Shown: positions 17,573 to 25,867 of the stretch, in pieces
Numbering within the stretch: the stretch's first letter is position 1
Layout of the letters: each line of letters begins with the position of its first letter
The notes under the pieces: model-generated
Database searches by the model: none
Told to the model about the DNA's origin: nothing
What the model saw: only the letters and a program-made list of their open reading frames with translations
From: Myxococcota bacterium
GTDB lineage: Bacteria > Myxococcota_A > Polyangia > Polyangiales > JANWZI01
Length of the DNA: 64,000 nt
Direction: 5' to 3'
Assembly (NCBI GenBank): GCA_025054695.1
Contig: JANWZI010000001.1
Span: forward strand, 44,562 to 108,561
Translations under genes and position numbers: made by a program

Positions 17573-18630
17573 GGCCGATCCTCGCCCGCGGCCTCGCGCT
17601 CCGCCCACGCCGCGCGCAGCACGATCGCGACCGCCTCGTAGAGCGACTCCGGGATCTGATCGCCTACCTCCAGCTCGAACAGCGCACGCGCCAGAGGCAC
17701 GTCCTGCATCACCGGCACGCCCGCCTCGCGCGCCGCCTCGCTCATGCGACGCGCCAGCCCGTCCTGCCCCTTGGCGACGACCTCAGGCGCCTCGTGGCCC
17801 GCCTCCTCGTCGTAGCGGAGCGCGACGGCCAGATGCGTGGGGTTGACGACGAGCACGTCCGCGAGGCGCACCTGTTCGATCATCGCATACTCGACGAGCT
17901 CGCGGTGCAGCCGCTGCCGCTCGGCCTTGGCGTGCGGGTCTCCCTCGGCCTCCTTGTGTTCCCGCTTGACCTCTTCCTTCGTCATCTTCTGGTCCTGCAG
18001 GAAGCGCCAGCGCTGGTAGAAGACGTCGAGCACGGCGATCGCCGCCATCACGGCCCCTGCCCGCAACAGCAGGGCCGTCGCCACGTCCGCGCAGGCCGAG
18101 AGCACCGCGAGCGGCGGACGGCCCGGCAACAGCCCGAGCGCACGCGTCGCCTGCTCGAGCACGCCCCAGGCGACCCAGCCCACCGCGACCATCGTGACCG
18201 TCGCGCGCAGCAGCTCGATCAACCGCTTCTGGGAAAACAGGTTCTTGAGCGCGGCGATGGGGTCGAGGCGCTCGAGCTTCGGCTGGATCGGCTCGAACGC
18301 GAGCAACGGACCGACCTGAAGAAAGGCGGCCAGGCCTCCGCCGATCGCCGCGGCAGCCAGTAACGGACCGGACGCGGCGAGTGCGACGCTCGAAGCGAGC
18401 GCAAGTAGTTCGGTGGGCGAGCCCGCGACGCGCCCCGCCACCGCCTCGAGCGACAGGGACGTCACGTCGAGCAAGGCCTTTCCGAGCGCCGGGCCCGTCG
18501 CGACGAGGGCCCCCGCCGTCGCCAGCACGACCGCGGCGTTGCCCAGATCGCGGCTTCGCCAGACCTCTCCGCGCTTGCGGGCGTCGGCGAGCTTCTTGGG
18601 CGTCGCCTCTTCGGTGCGCTCCTCGGCCAC
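17569..18630 (-). CDS. sctU: Type III secretion export-apparatus switch protein SctU (FlhB/YscU family)
   Basis: MAEERTEEATPKKLADARKRGEVWRSRDL; autocleavage motif NPTH in VLVVNPTHLAVALRYDEEAGHEAPEVVAKGQDGLARRM; VPVMQDVPLARALFELEVGDQIPESLYEAVA. Confidence 0.93.
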   Translation of the reverse strand: MAEERTEEATPKKLADARKRGEVWRSRDLGNAAVVLATAGALVATGPALGKALLDVTSLSLEAVAGRVAGSPTELLALASSVALAASGPLLAAAAIGGGLAAFLQVGPLLAFEPIQPKLERLDPIAALKNLFSQKRLIELLRATVTMVAVGWVAWGVLEQATRALGLLPGRPPLAVLSACADVATALLLRAGAVMAAIAVLDVFYQRWRFLQDQKMTKEEVKREHKEAEGDPHAKAERQRLHRELVEYAMIEQVRLADVLVVNPTHLAVALRYDEEAGHEAPEVVAKGQDGLARRMSEAAREAGVPVMQDVPLARALFELEVGDQIPESLYEAVAIVLRAAWAEREAAGEDRP

Positions 18631-18713
18631 GACGCCTGATTATCGCAGGGACGCCGCCTCGTCGTGCGTCCTCCCCACGATTCACGCCCAAGCCTCGCCG
18701 AAAGCGACAGCGG

Positions 18714-18768
18714 CACCGGAGTCCGAGCCCGGGTTCGAGTCGAAGTCCAAACTGCAGCCCGAGACCAC
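18714..18768 (+). repeat. GAGNCC hexamer tract 4 (short, degenerate)
   Basis: ccggagtccgagcccgggttcgagtcgaagtcc...cccgagacc; in a divergent intergenic region. Confidence 0.65.
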
Positions 18769-18884
18769 CGGCCAGACCGTAACCGGATTCTCCCCGGATG
18801 TTCCCACCTTCGCGTGTTGCGCCCCAGTCTCGAATCGTCCGTCGCCTCGTCGCGGCGGCGTCGATATACTCTGACTTCGCTCTG

Positions 18885-21620
18885 ATGCCCGCTGTCACCA
18901 CCACGCTACGATCGCTCCGCGCTCGCACTTCCTTCAGCGTCGTCGCCTTCTTCGCACTCACCGGTTTCGTGCCGACCGACGACGAGGTGTCGCTGCCTCG
19001 GGATCCGGATCGACGAGTCCTACGACTGGGTTCCGGCCGCGGTGACCCGCGCGGTCTGTCCGATCCCGCGCTTCGCGCGGCTCTCATCGAGGCCATCCAG
19101 CGCGACGCACGAACGGACCTGTGGGGTCTGGTGCACGTGGGTCGTGACCGGTGGCTCGCACGCGAGGACGGCGCGGGTTTCCTCGTCGACGCGGACGGAG
19201 TGGAGCTGCGGACCGCACGACGTCACGCGCTGCCTTCGATTCGCGCGCGACTGCGAACGGTGGCTTGGGGGCGCGACGGCTCGTGGAGGCCCTTGCCTGC
19301 GGTCCCGCCACGCGTCCGGGGCAACGAGGCCGTCTTCGAGCGCGAGGCGGGCGTGCGCGAGCTGTGGCGGCATGGCCCGCTCGGCATGCATCAGCTCTTC
19401 GAGCTGCGCGCCGCGCCCCCCGGACGCGGCGCGCTCGTGGTGCGAATGCGACTGCGCGGCGAGCTGAGGGCGCGCGGATGCGGCCGGTCGCTGCAGTTCG
19501 TCGACGATGCCGCCCGCGTACGCGCGCGCTACGGGGAGCTGTTCGTCCGCGACGCGGCGGGGCGGCGGCTGCCTGCGCTGCTCGTCGCGCACGAGCGAGG
19601 CGAGGTCATCGAGCTTCGCGTGGACGACGAGGGTGCTCGCTATCCGATCCTCGTGGATCCGGTCTGGAGCGAGGAGACGACGCTTCGTGCTCCCGAAGCG
19701 GATGCCACGTCGCAATTCGGCCACGCGGTGGCGCTTTCGCCCGACGGCATGCGGGCCGTGGTGGGCGCGTACGGCGACGGACACGCTGGCGCGTACAGTG
19801 GCGCGGCCTACGTGTTCTCGCGCGTTGGCGAGAGCTGGTCGCAGGAGGCAAGGCTGACGGGGCCCGACGCGCAGCCTTACGACTGGTTCGGCTGGTCGGT
19901 GGCCGTCGATGGCCATACGGTGGTCGGCGCGCCCGGGCGCGACGGCGGCGGGACCAATCGGGGCGGGGCCTACGTCTTCGAGCGCAACATGACCGACGGA
20001 ACGTGGTTGCGCACGGCGACGCTCGAACCGAGCGACCGAATGGACGAAGACAGGTTCGGATCGGCAGTCGGCGTGCTGGCCAGCACGATCGTGGTCGGGG
20101 CTCCGTACCATGCCGCGCCCCGTGGAGCCGTCTACACGTTCAGTCGCAGTACCACGATGCGCTGGGTTCCGTTCGGGAAAATCGGTGGCCCGATGAATTC
20201 AAACCAGTTCGGGTCTTCCGTTGCCCTCGCAGGGGACCCGGCGGGGATGCTTCTCCTGATCGGAGCGCCGGGTTGCTCTTTTGGAAGTCCCGCAATTGGA
20301 GGCGGCTGCGCCCACGTGTACCAGATGACGAGCAGCAGCTGGAGCCTTCGTGCACAACTCCAAGCGAGCGACGCGAATGATGGCGATCGCTTTGGAGCGG
20401 CCGTCGCGTTGCATGGAAACACGGCGGTCATCGGCGCACCCCACAAATCCATGAATCGCGGCGCGGCATACGTATTCGTCCGCGACCCGATGGGTGCTTG
20501 GAACCAGCAGGCTCGGCTGATGCCAATCATGCACGTGCCTCAGCCAGACGACTACTACGGCAACGCCGTCGCCGTATTCGGCGACCGGGCGATCGTCGGA
20601 GCGCATTACTACGGCGAGAGCGCAGGCGCCGCTTACAGTTTCGTACGCGGCGGCACGGGTGCATGGAGCGAGGAGGCGTTTCTCGTGCCGCGTAGCCTCG
20701 AGCCAGGTGCGATGCTCGGGAAGTCGGTAGCGCTCGTGGAGCGTACGGCCCTGGTCGGTGCGTCGAGCCACGCTCCCCGTGGTGCCGCGCACGTCTTTCT
20801 CGTGGGCGCCTTCTGCGGCAACCGCCGCATCGATTCCGGGGAACGGTGCGATCGCAATGGTGAGTGCTGCACGGAGCGCTGTCTGTTGGCGCCCAGCACG
20901 GAGGTCTGCCGACCCGTGATGGGGCCATGCGACATTGCAGAGGAGTACTGCACGGGTACCGCACCGACGTGCCCGCCGAACAGGCTCCACGGATCCGATT
21001 GGGTGTGCCGCTCGTCGATGGGACCGTGCGATGTCGCAGAGACGTGCACCGGGTTATCCCCCGAATGCCCCGTCGACCATTACGCCCCGCCTGAAACAGA
21101 GTGTCGGTCGGCGAGAGGCCCCTGCGATGCGCCGGAGTCGTGTTCCGGAACGTCCCCGAACTGTCCCGACGACGTGTTGCAGCCCTCGACCCACGTCTGC
21201 CGTCCGAGCACCGATCCAGCCTGCGATCCGGAGGAAGTGTGCTCGGGAAGCAACCCGGCGTGTCCAGACGACGTGACGATGTGCGGGTCGGGGGCCGACG
21301 CAGGTCCCATGGACGGCGGAGCCACGGACGGTGGGGCGAGAGATGCCGGCGGAACCGGCATGGATGTGGAGCTACCTCCAGCCGATGCCGAATCGCACGC
21401 GGACGCGTCGGCCGATGGCGACGCCGGAGTGCGACCCGTCAAAGTCTCCGGCTGTGCGTGCCGTACGGCATCGAGGCAGCAGGCGACGCCGTACCTTCCG
21501 CTGCTCCTGTTCGTCGCGCTGCACGGCCGCGCGCGTCTGCGTGCACGTCGGCGTCGTCAAGAGGGCGGAGTCGCCGACGACGGCTCGGTCTTGCAGGTGC
21601 TCCAGCGGAACGGCAGGTAG
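18885..21620 (+). CDS. Large secreted FG-GAP beta-propeller protein with disintegrin-like Cys repeats and MYXO-CTERM-like tail
   Basis: Repeated FGHAVALSPDGMRAVVGAYGD / FGWSVAVDGHTVVGAPGRDG / FGAAVALHGNTAVIGAPHK units; then CDIAEEYCTGTAPTCPP, CDVAETCTGLSPECPVD, CDAPESCSGTSPNCPDD, CDPEEVCSGSNPACPDD; tail GCACRTASRQQATPYLPLLLFVALHGRARLRARRRR. Confidence 0.85.
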   Translation: MPAVTTTLRSLRARTSFSVVAFFALTGFVPTDDEVSLPRDPDRRVLRLGSGRGDPRGLSDPALRAALIEAIQRDARTDLWGLVHVGRDRWLAREDGAGFLVDADGVELRTARRHALPSIRARLRTVAWGRDGSWRPLPAVPPRVRGNEAVFEREAGVRELWRHGPLGMHQLFELRAAPPGRGALVVRMRLRGELRARGCGRSLQFVDDAARVRARYGELFVRDAAGRRLPALLVAHERGEVIELRVDDEGARYPILVDPVWSEETTLRAPEADATSQFGHAVALSPDGMRAVVGAYGDGHAGAYSGAAYVFSRVGESWSQEARLTGPDAQPYDWFGWSVAVDGHTVVGAPGRDGGGTNRGGAYVFERNMTDGTWLRTATLEPSDRMDEDRFGSAVGVLASTIVVGAPYHAAPRGAVYTFSRSTTMRWVPFGKIGGPMNSNQFGSSVALAGDPAGMLLLIGAPGCSFGSPAIGGGCAHVYQMTSSSWSLRAQLQASDANDGDRFGAAVALHGNTAVIGAPHKSMNRGAAYVFVRDPMGAWNQQARLMPIMHVPQPDDYYGNAVAVFGDRAIVGAHYYGESAGAAYSFVRGGTGAWSEEAFLVPRSLEPGAMLGKSVALVERTALVGASSHAPRGAAHVFLVGAFCGNRRIDSGERCDRNGECCTERCLLAPSTEVCRPVMGPCDIAEEYCTGTAPTCPPNRLHGSDWVCRSSMGPCDVAETCTGLSPECPVDHYAPPETECRSARGPCDAPESCSGTSPNCPDDVLQPSTHVCRPSTDPACDPEEVCSGSNPACPDDVTMCGSGADAGPMDGGATDGGARDAGGTGMDVELPPADAESHADASADGDAGVRPVKVSGCACRTASRQQATPYLPLLLFVALHGRARLRARRRRQEGGVADDGSVLQVLQRNGR

Positions 21621-21766
21621 GCGGGGCACCAGGCCAGCAGGCCCGTCGCGAGCGGGATCGCGCCGGCCCACGCCCAGACGGGGCCGCCGAACAGGGCCCA
21701 GCCCACCAGGCCGGCGCCCACCACCACACGCACGGCGCGATCCACACCGCCCACGTTGCACTTCAT
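21557..21766 (-). CDS. DUF2892 (YgaP-like TM) inner membrane protein
   Basis: MKCNVGGVDRAVRVVVGAGLVGWALFGGPVWAWAGAIPLATGLLAWCPAYLPFRWSTCK. Confidence 0.85.
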   Translation of the reverse strand: MKCNVGGVDRAVRVVVGAGLVGWALFGGPVWAWAGAIPLATGLLAWCPAYLPFRWSTCKTEPSSATPPS

Positions 21767-21834
21767 GGCATCCTCCCTCCCGCTTGATCTTGAGCACGTC
21801 GAAGGTGCGCACGTCCCCCGCGACGCCGTGTGAC

Positions 21835-23220
21835 GTGGCTCACGCGGGAGCGACGGCCCGATCCGCACTCAGCGCCGGAACGCGGCGCATCGCGCCGGGT
21901 TCATCGTTCGAGCACCGCTGGCCCGCGTGCACGATCGTTGCGCTCACCGTGGCGTGGACGATCGTGTGGGGCACACCGAAGGCCCAGGCCTCGCCGCAAG
22001 ACCTGTTCGGCATCGGTGCGGTCAGTCCCGGCCTCGCGATGACGGGGGTCGCATGGGCGGACGGCGACGAAGCGGCGCTGCTCAATCCGGCCGGCCTCGG
22101 CGCTCGCTGGCGCACCGCGCTGTCCCTCGGAGCGAGCGCAAACGCTCCGCGCCTCCGCATCGACGGGCGTCGGCACGCGCTCGGGCCGGCGCGCGGCCTC
22201 GGCATCGGTTTCGTCGTGCCTTTGCCGTTCGACGGCCCGTTGCATCGGCGCCTGGCGCTCGGCGGGAGCTTCTACACGCCGGCGCAATCGTTGCTTCGCG
22301 GCGAGGTCGCCTACGCCGAGACCGTCCAGTGGCCCGTGCTCGCGCGCACCGACGTCGTCGGTTTGGCGGTCGGCCTCGGCTACGACGCGAGCGCGCTCGT
22401 TCGCGGTCTGCGCCTCGGAGCAGGCGTGCGCCTGCTCGCGGATCTGCTCGGCGAGCTCGCCGTGCGCCTCGACGAGACGGGAACGTTCAGCTCGGAAGTC
22501 GAGACGGAACTGCTCGCGCGCCCTTCGCCGCTCGTCGGTGCGCAGTGGCGCCGCGGCTCCCTCGTCGCCGGACTCGTCTATCGACATGCCCTCTCGTCGC
22601 GGATGTCGCTCGACGTCACCGTCCGTGATTTGCCCGTCCGCGTCCCTCCGCTGTCGGTCGGCGGGCTCGTCCACTACGAGCCGGCGAGCGTCGCCGCCGA
22701 GCTCGCCTGGTCCCGTGCGCGCTGGCGCCTCGTCGTGCACGCCACGTGGCGGCGCTGGAGCCAGTGGCCCGGAAGCCAGCAGCCCACCTCGCGCTCGAGC
22801 TACCTCGCCCCGGCTCCGGATTTCGACGACACGCTCTCGCCACGCGTCGCCGTCGAGCGCACGATTTGCCTCCGGCGGCTTCCAGCGCGTCTGCGCGCGG
22901 GCTACGCGTTCGAGCCGTCGCCTGCGCCCGTCGCCCGGCAGGCACCGCAGCGGACGGCCGACGGGCGAGCGCGCACCGTGGACGGCGAGCCCGTTCTCGT
23001 GCCCTTGCGCATCGTCGACGGACATCGCCACGTCGCGACCGTGGGATGGGGGCTCGACTGGGCTCTCGAGCGGGGCGCGCGGCTCGCTCTCGATCTTTAC
23101 GCGCAGGTGCACGCCCTCGTGCCGCGAACCCACGCGATCGACGGACCGGGCGGGGCAAGCCCGATGCGTTCGTCCGGGATGCTGATCGGCGCGGGCTGGA
23201 CGGCCAGGCTGCAATGGTAA
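21835..23220 (+). CDS. Outer-membrane beta-barrel protein (FadL/OmpP1-like)
   Basis: SPQDLFGIGAVSPGLAMTGVAWADGDEAALLNPAGLGARWRTALSLG...; amphipathic beta strands to C-terminal GAGWTARLQW. Start uncertain (GTG). Confidence 0.8.
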   Translation: MAHAGATARSALSAGTRRIAPGSSFEHRWPACTIVALTVAWTIVWGTPKAQASPQDLFGIGAVSPGLAMTGVAWADGDEAALLNPAGLGARWRTALSLGASANAPRLRIDGRRHALGPARGLGIGFVVPLPFDGPLHRRLALGGSFYTPAQSLLRGEVAYAETVQWPVLARTDVVGLAVGLGYDASALVRGLRLGAGVRLLADLLGELAVRLDETGTFSSEVETELLARPSPLVGAQWRRGSLVAGLVYRHALSSRMSLDVTVRDLPVRVPPLSVGGLVHYEPASVAAELAWSRARWRLVVHATWRRWSQWPGSQQPTSRSSYLAPAPDFDDTLSPRVAVERTICLRRLPARLRAGYAFEPSPAPVARQAPQRTADGRARTVDGEPVLVPLRIVDGHRHVATVGWGLDWALERGARLALDLYAQVHALVPRTHAIDGPGGASPMRSSGMLIGAGWTARLQW

Positions 23221-24608
23221 TTCGTCTTACAAAAGCGCATCCCCTCGCGTACCGGCTCGCGCGCACCGCGCTCACGGTGGGCGGCGCTCTCCTCGCGTCG
23301 TGGGGCGGGGCGCCTTCGCTGGCGCGCGGGCAAGCGATGGACGGCTTCGGCATGGGCTCGCGAGCCGCCGCGCTCGCCGGGGCGGTCAGCGCCGACGTCG
23401 AGGATTGGAGCGCGCATTACTACAACCCCGCGGGGGTCGCCCGGGCCGGCCGACTGCGCCTCGGGCTCGGCTGGTTCGGCGTGCTCTTCGACATGCACGT
23501 CGACGACGCATCGAGCCCGCTCGATCCCGTCCGCGGAGCCGTGTTTGGATTTGTGCTTCCCGTCTGCGTCGGCACCGTGCCGCTCGCCGTCGGGCTCGGC
23601 GCGCATCTACCCGACGCCCGCATCTCCCGGTCGCGCGCGCTTCCGCGCCAGCGGCCTCGCTGGGAAATGTACGACAATCGGCCGCACCGCGCGTATCTGG
23701 CCGCACACGTCGCCGTCGAGCCGGTCGACGACGTCCGTCTGGGCGTCGGGCTCGGCTTTCTGTCCACCTCGCGCACCTCGCTCGACCTGCGCGGCCGACT
23801 CGACGCGCTCAACCCCTCCGCGAGCCGGCTCGAGCACGCCGTGACGGGGGATCTCGGCGCCGTGCGCTATCCGCAGGCGGGTTTGCAATGGGACGCCAGT
23901 CGGCACCTGTCCCTCGGGGTCGTCTACCGCCACGAGTACGCGCTCGACACGTCGCTGCTCGCCCGCGCCCGCGCCTCGATCACCGGCGTCGGAGAGCCCA
24001 TTCCCGGCTCACTGGATCTGCGAACCGCCTCGGTCAATGCGTTCGTGCCCCGGCAGCTCTCGGTCGGCGTCGCGTTCCGGCCGGACGATCGGTGGCGAAT
24101 CGGGATGGAGGTCACGTGGATCGACTGGTCGAGCTACCGTTCCTCCATCGGCTCGACGGACGCACGGCTCGAGATCGCCGTGCCGCCGGAGTTGCGCGAC
24201 CTCATCCGCGTTCCGGACGAGATTCCGTCGACGCGGCCGATTCCCGCGGGGTTTCGCGACCGATGGGTGCCGCGCGCCGGCGTCGAGCACGTCGTGGCCA
24301 CCGGAGGGACGTGGAGCCTGACCGCACGCGGAGGGTACCTGTTCGAGTCGACGCCGGTGCCCGACCAACGCGGATTTTCGAACTTGCTCGACAACGACCG
24401 GCATTTGTTCTGTGCGGGGCTCGGCCTGCGCACGCAGGCGCTGCGACCCACCATTCCGGGCTGGACGGCAATCGATTTTCACGTGCAGATGGGGTTCGTC
24501 CCGGAGCGCGTCACGCGCAAGGATTCGCTCGTCGATCGCGTGGGCGATCACCGGTTCGGCGGGCGCATGCTCGCGGGTGGGCTGACCGCCGAGGTAGTCT
24601 TCGAATGA
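23214..24608 (+). CDS. Second FadL/OmpP1-like outer-membrane protein
   Basis: GQAMDGFGMGSRAAALAGAVSADVEDWSAHYYNPAGVARAGRLRLGLGW...; start overlaps the previous stop (ATGGTAA). Confidence 0.85.
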   Translation: MVIRLTKAHPLAYRLARTALTVGGALLASWGGAPSLARGQAMDGFGMGSRAAALAGAVSADVEDWSAHYYNPAGVARAGRLRLGLGWFGVLFDMHVDDASSPLDPVRGAVFGFVLPVCVGTVPLAVGLGAHLPDARISRSRALPRQRPRWEMYDNRPHRAYLAAHVAVEPVDDVRLGVGLGFLSTSRTSLDLRGRLDALNPSASRLEHAVTGDLGAVRYPQAGLQWDASRHLSLGVVYRHEYALDTSLLARARASITGVGEPIPGSLDLRTASVNAFVPRQLSVGVAFRPDDRWRIGMEVTWIDWSSYRSSIGSTDARLEIAVPPELRDLIRVPDEIPSTRPIPAGFRDRWVPRAGVEHVVATGGTWSLTARGGYLFESTPVPDQRGFSNLLDNDRHLFCAGLGLRTQALRPTIPGWTAIDFHVQMGFVPERVTRKDSLVDRVGDHRFGGRMLAGGLTAEVVFE

Positions 24609-25636
24609 GCGGAGCTCGACGAGGCGGAGCCGGGCTCGTGGCGCTCGCGTGCTTCTCCATGGGCGCCTGCGGCACGCTCGGGTCCGAGCCCGCGCCGCCG
24701 GGGCCGCTGCCGCACAATGGAACGGGTCCGTATCGCCCGCTGGAGCCCCCGGAGACCGGGCTGTTCGGGGTCGAGCCCTCGTGCGTGCTGCTCGCGCTCG
24801 GGCGCGACGTGGCCGTCGACCGCGCGATGATGGCGGCGGGCCACCTCTGGCTCGGCATGGCGCGATTGCGTCCGGATGCCCCGCCGCTCGAGGGGCCGGC
24901 GCACGACGTCGACTGGACTGCGTTCGAGCCACGGTTCATTGCGCGCGCACGTTCCAATGGGGCGGGGGGCTTCGTCGAGCCCGAAGTCGTGCTCATGCCG
25001 GACGGCGACGAAGGCTACGTGACCGACCCGTGGATGCTCGTGCATCCCGATGGAACGCTTCGCATGTATTACGCCTCGGCGCTCGGCATCCGCGTCGCGG
25101 AGTCCGCCGGTCCCGGCGGACCTTTCGTCCGACGCGAGCCTGCGACGGTGGCGGCGGCGGAGAACGGTCCGTTGCGGCGGCCAACCGCCGTCCGATTCGG
25201 CGAGCAGACGCTGCTGTGGTTCGAGTCGCCCGAAGGGATCCGCCTGGTGCGTGCGGAGGACGGAGTACGCTTCGGTCCAGCGACCCCGCTCGAGGCCGGT
25301 GTCGAAACGGACGCAGGGCTTGATGACGCGCGGCTCGAATCGCCCGGAGCCACCGTCGTCCACACGACGGCGGGGCGCTCGTTCGTTCGCCTGTTCGTCG
25401 AGGCGCGCCGTCCGGAAGGTCCCGTCGAGCTCCGGTTGCTGGCGACCGACGACGGCCACCGCTACGAGGCGTATTCGTTGCCGGTTCTCGATGTGCCCGA
25501 CGCGACGGCGCCCGCGCCGCTCGCACTCGATGCACGTCGCACATTGCTCGTGTTCCGCTGGCCTCGCGTGATCGACGGACGCTGGACCGGTGCGGTCTGC
25601 GGAGCGATCGCGCCGGCATCGGCCCGCTGGCCCTGA
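24605..25636 (+). CDS. Lipoprotein, possibly five-bladed propeller (glycosidase-like fold)
   Basis: MSGARRGGAGLVALACFSMGACGTLG lipobox; ATGA overlap with the preceding OMP gene; VTDPWMLVHPDGTLRMYYASALGIRVAES. Confidence 0.75.
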   Translation: MSGARRGGAGLVALACFSMGACGTLGSEPAPPGPLPHNGTGPYRPLEPPETGLFGVEPSCVLLALGRDVAVDRAMMAAGHLWLGMARLRPDAPPLEGPAHDVDWTAFEPRFIARARSNGAGGFVEPEVVLMPDGDEGYVTDPWMLVHPDGTLRMYYASALGIRVAESAGPGGPFVRREPATVAAAENGPLRRPTAVRFGEQTLLWFESPEGIRLVRAEDGVRFGPATPLEAGVETDAGLDDARLESPGATVVHTTAGRSFVRLFVEARRPEGPVELRLLATDDGHRYEAYSLPVLDVPDATAPAPLALDARRTLLVFRWPRVIDGRWTGAVCGAIAPASARWP

Positions 25637-25649
25637 GCCGCCACGACGC

Positions 25650-25791
25650 CGGAGCGCGAGCCCGAGTCCGAGTCCGAGCCCGAGACCGAGTCGGAGCCCG
25701 ACCCCGACCTCGAGTCCGAGCCCGTCACCGAGCTCGAATCCGAGCCGGAGCCTGAGCCCGAGCGCGAGCCGAACTCGGATCGCGAGCGCGA
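25650..25791 (+). repeat. GAGNCC hexamer tract 5
   Basis: gcgcgagcccgagtccgagtccgagcccgagaccgagtcggagcccg...; begins about 13 bp after the upstream stop codon. Confidence 0.9.
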
Positions 25792-25867
25792 AATTCCGGG
25801 CGTGGCTCGATGCGGCTTGCCCGATGTGGCGGACCTCGACAGGATGCGCATCGAGAGGAGCCCCCCT

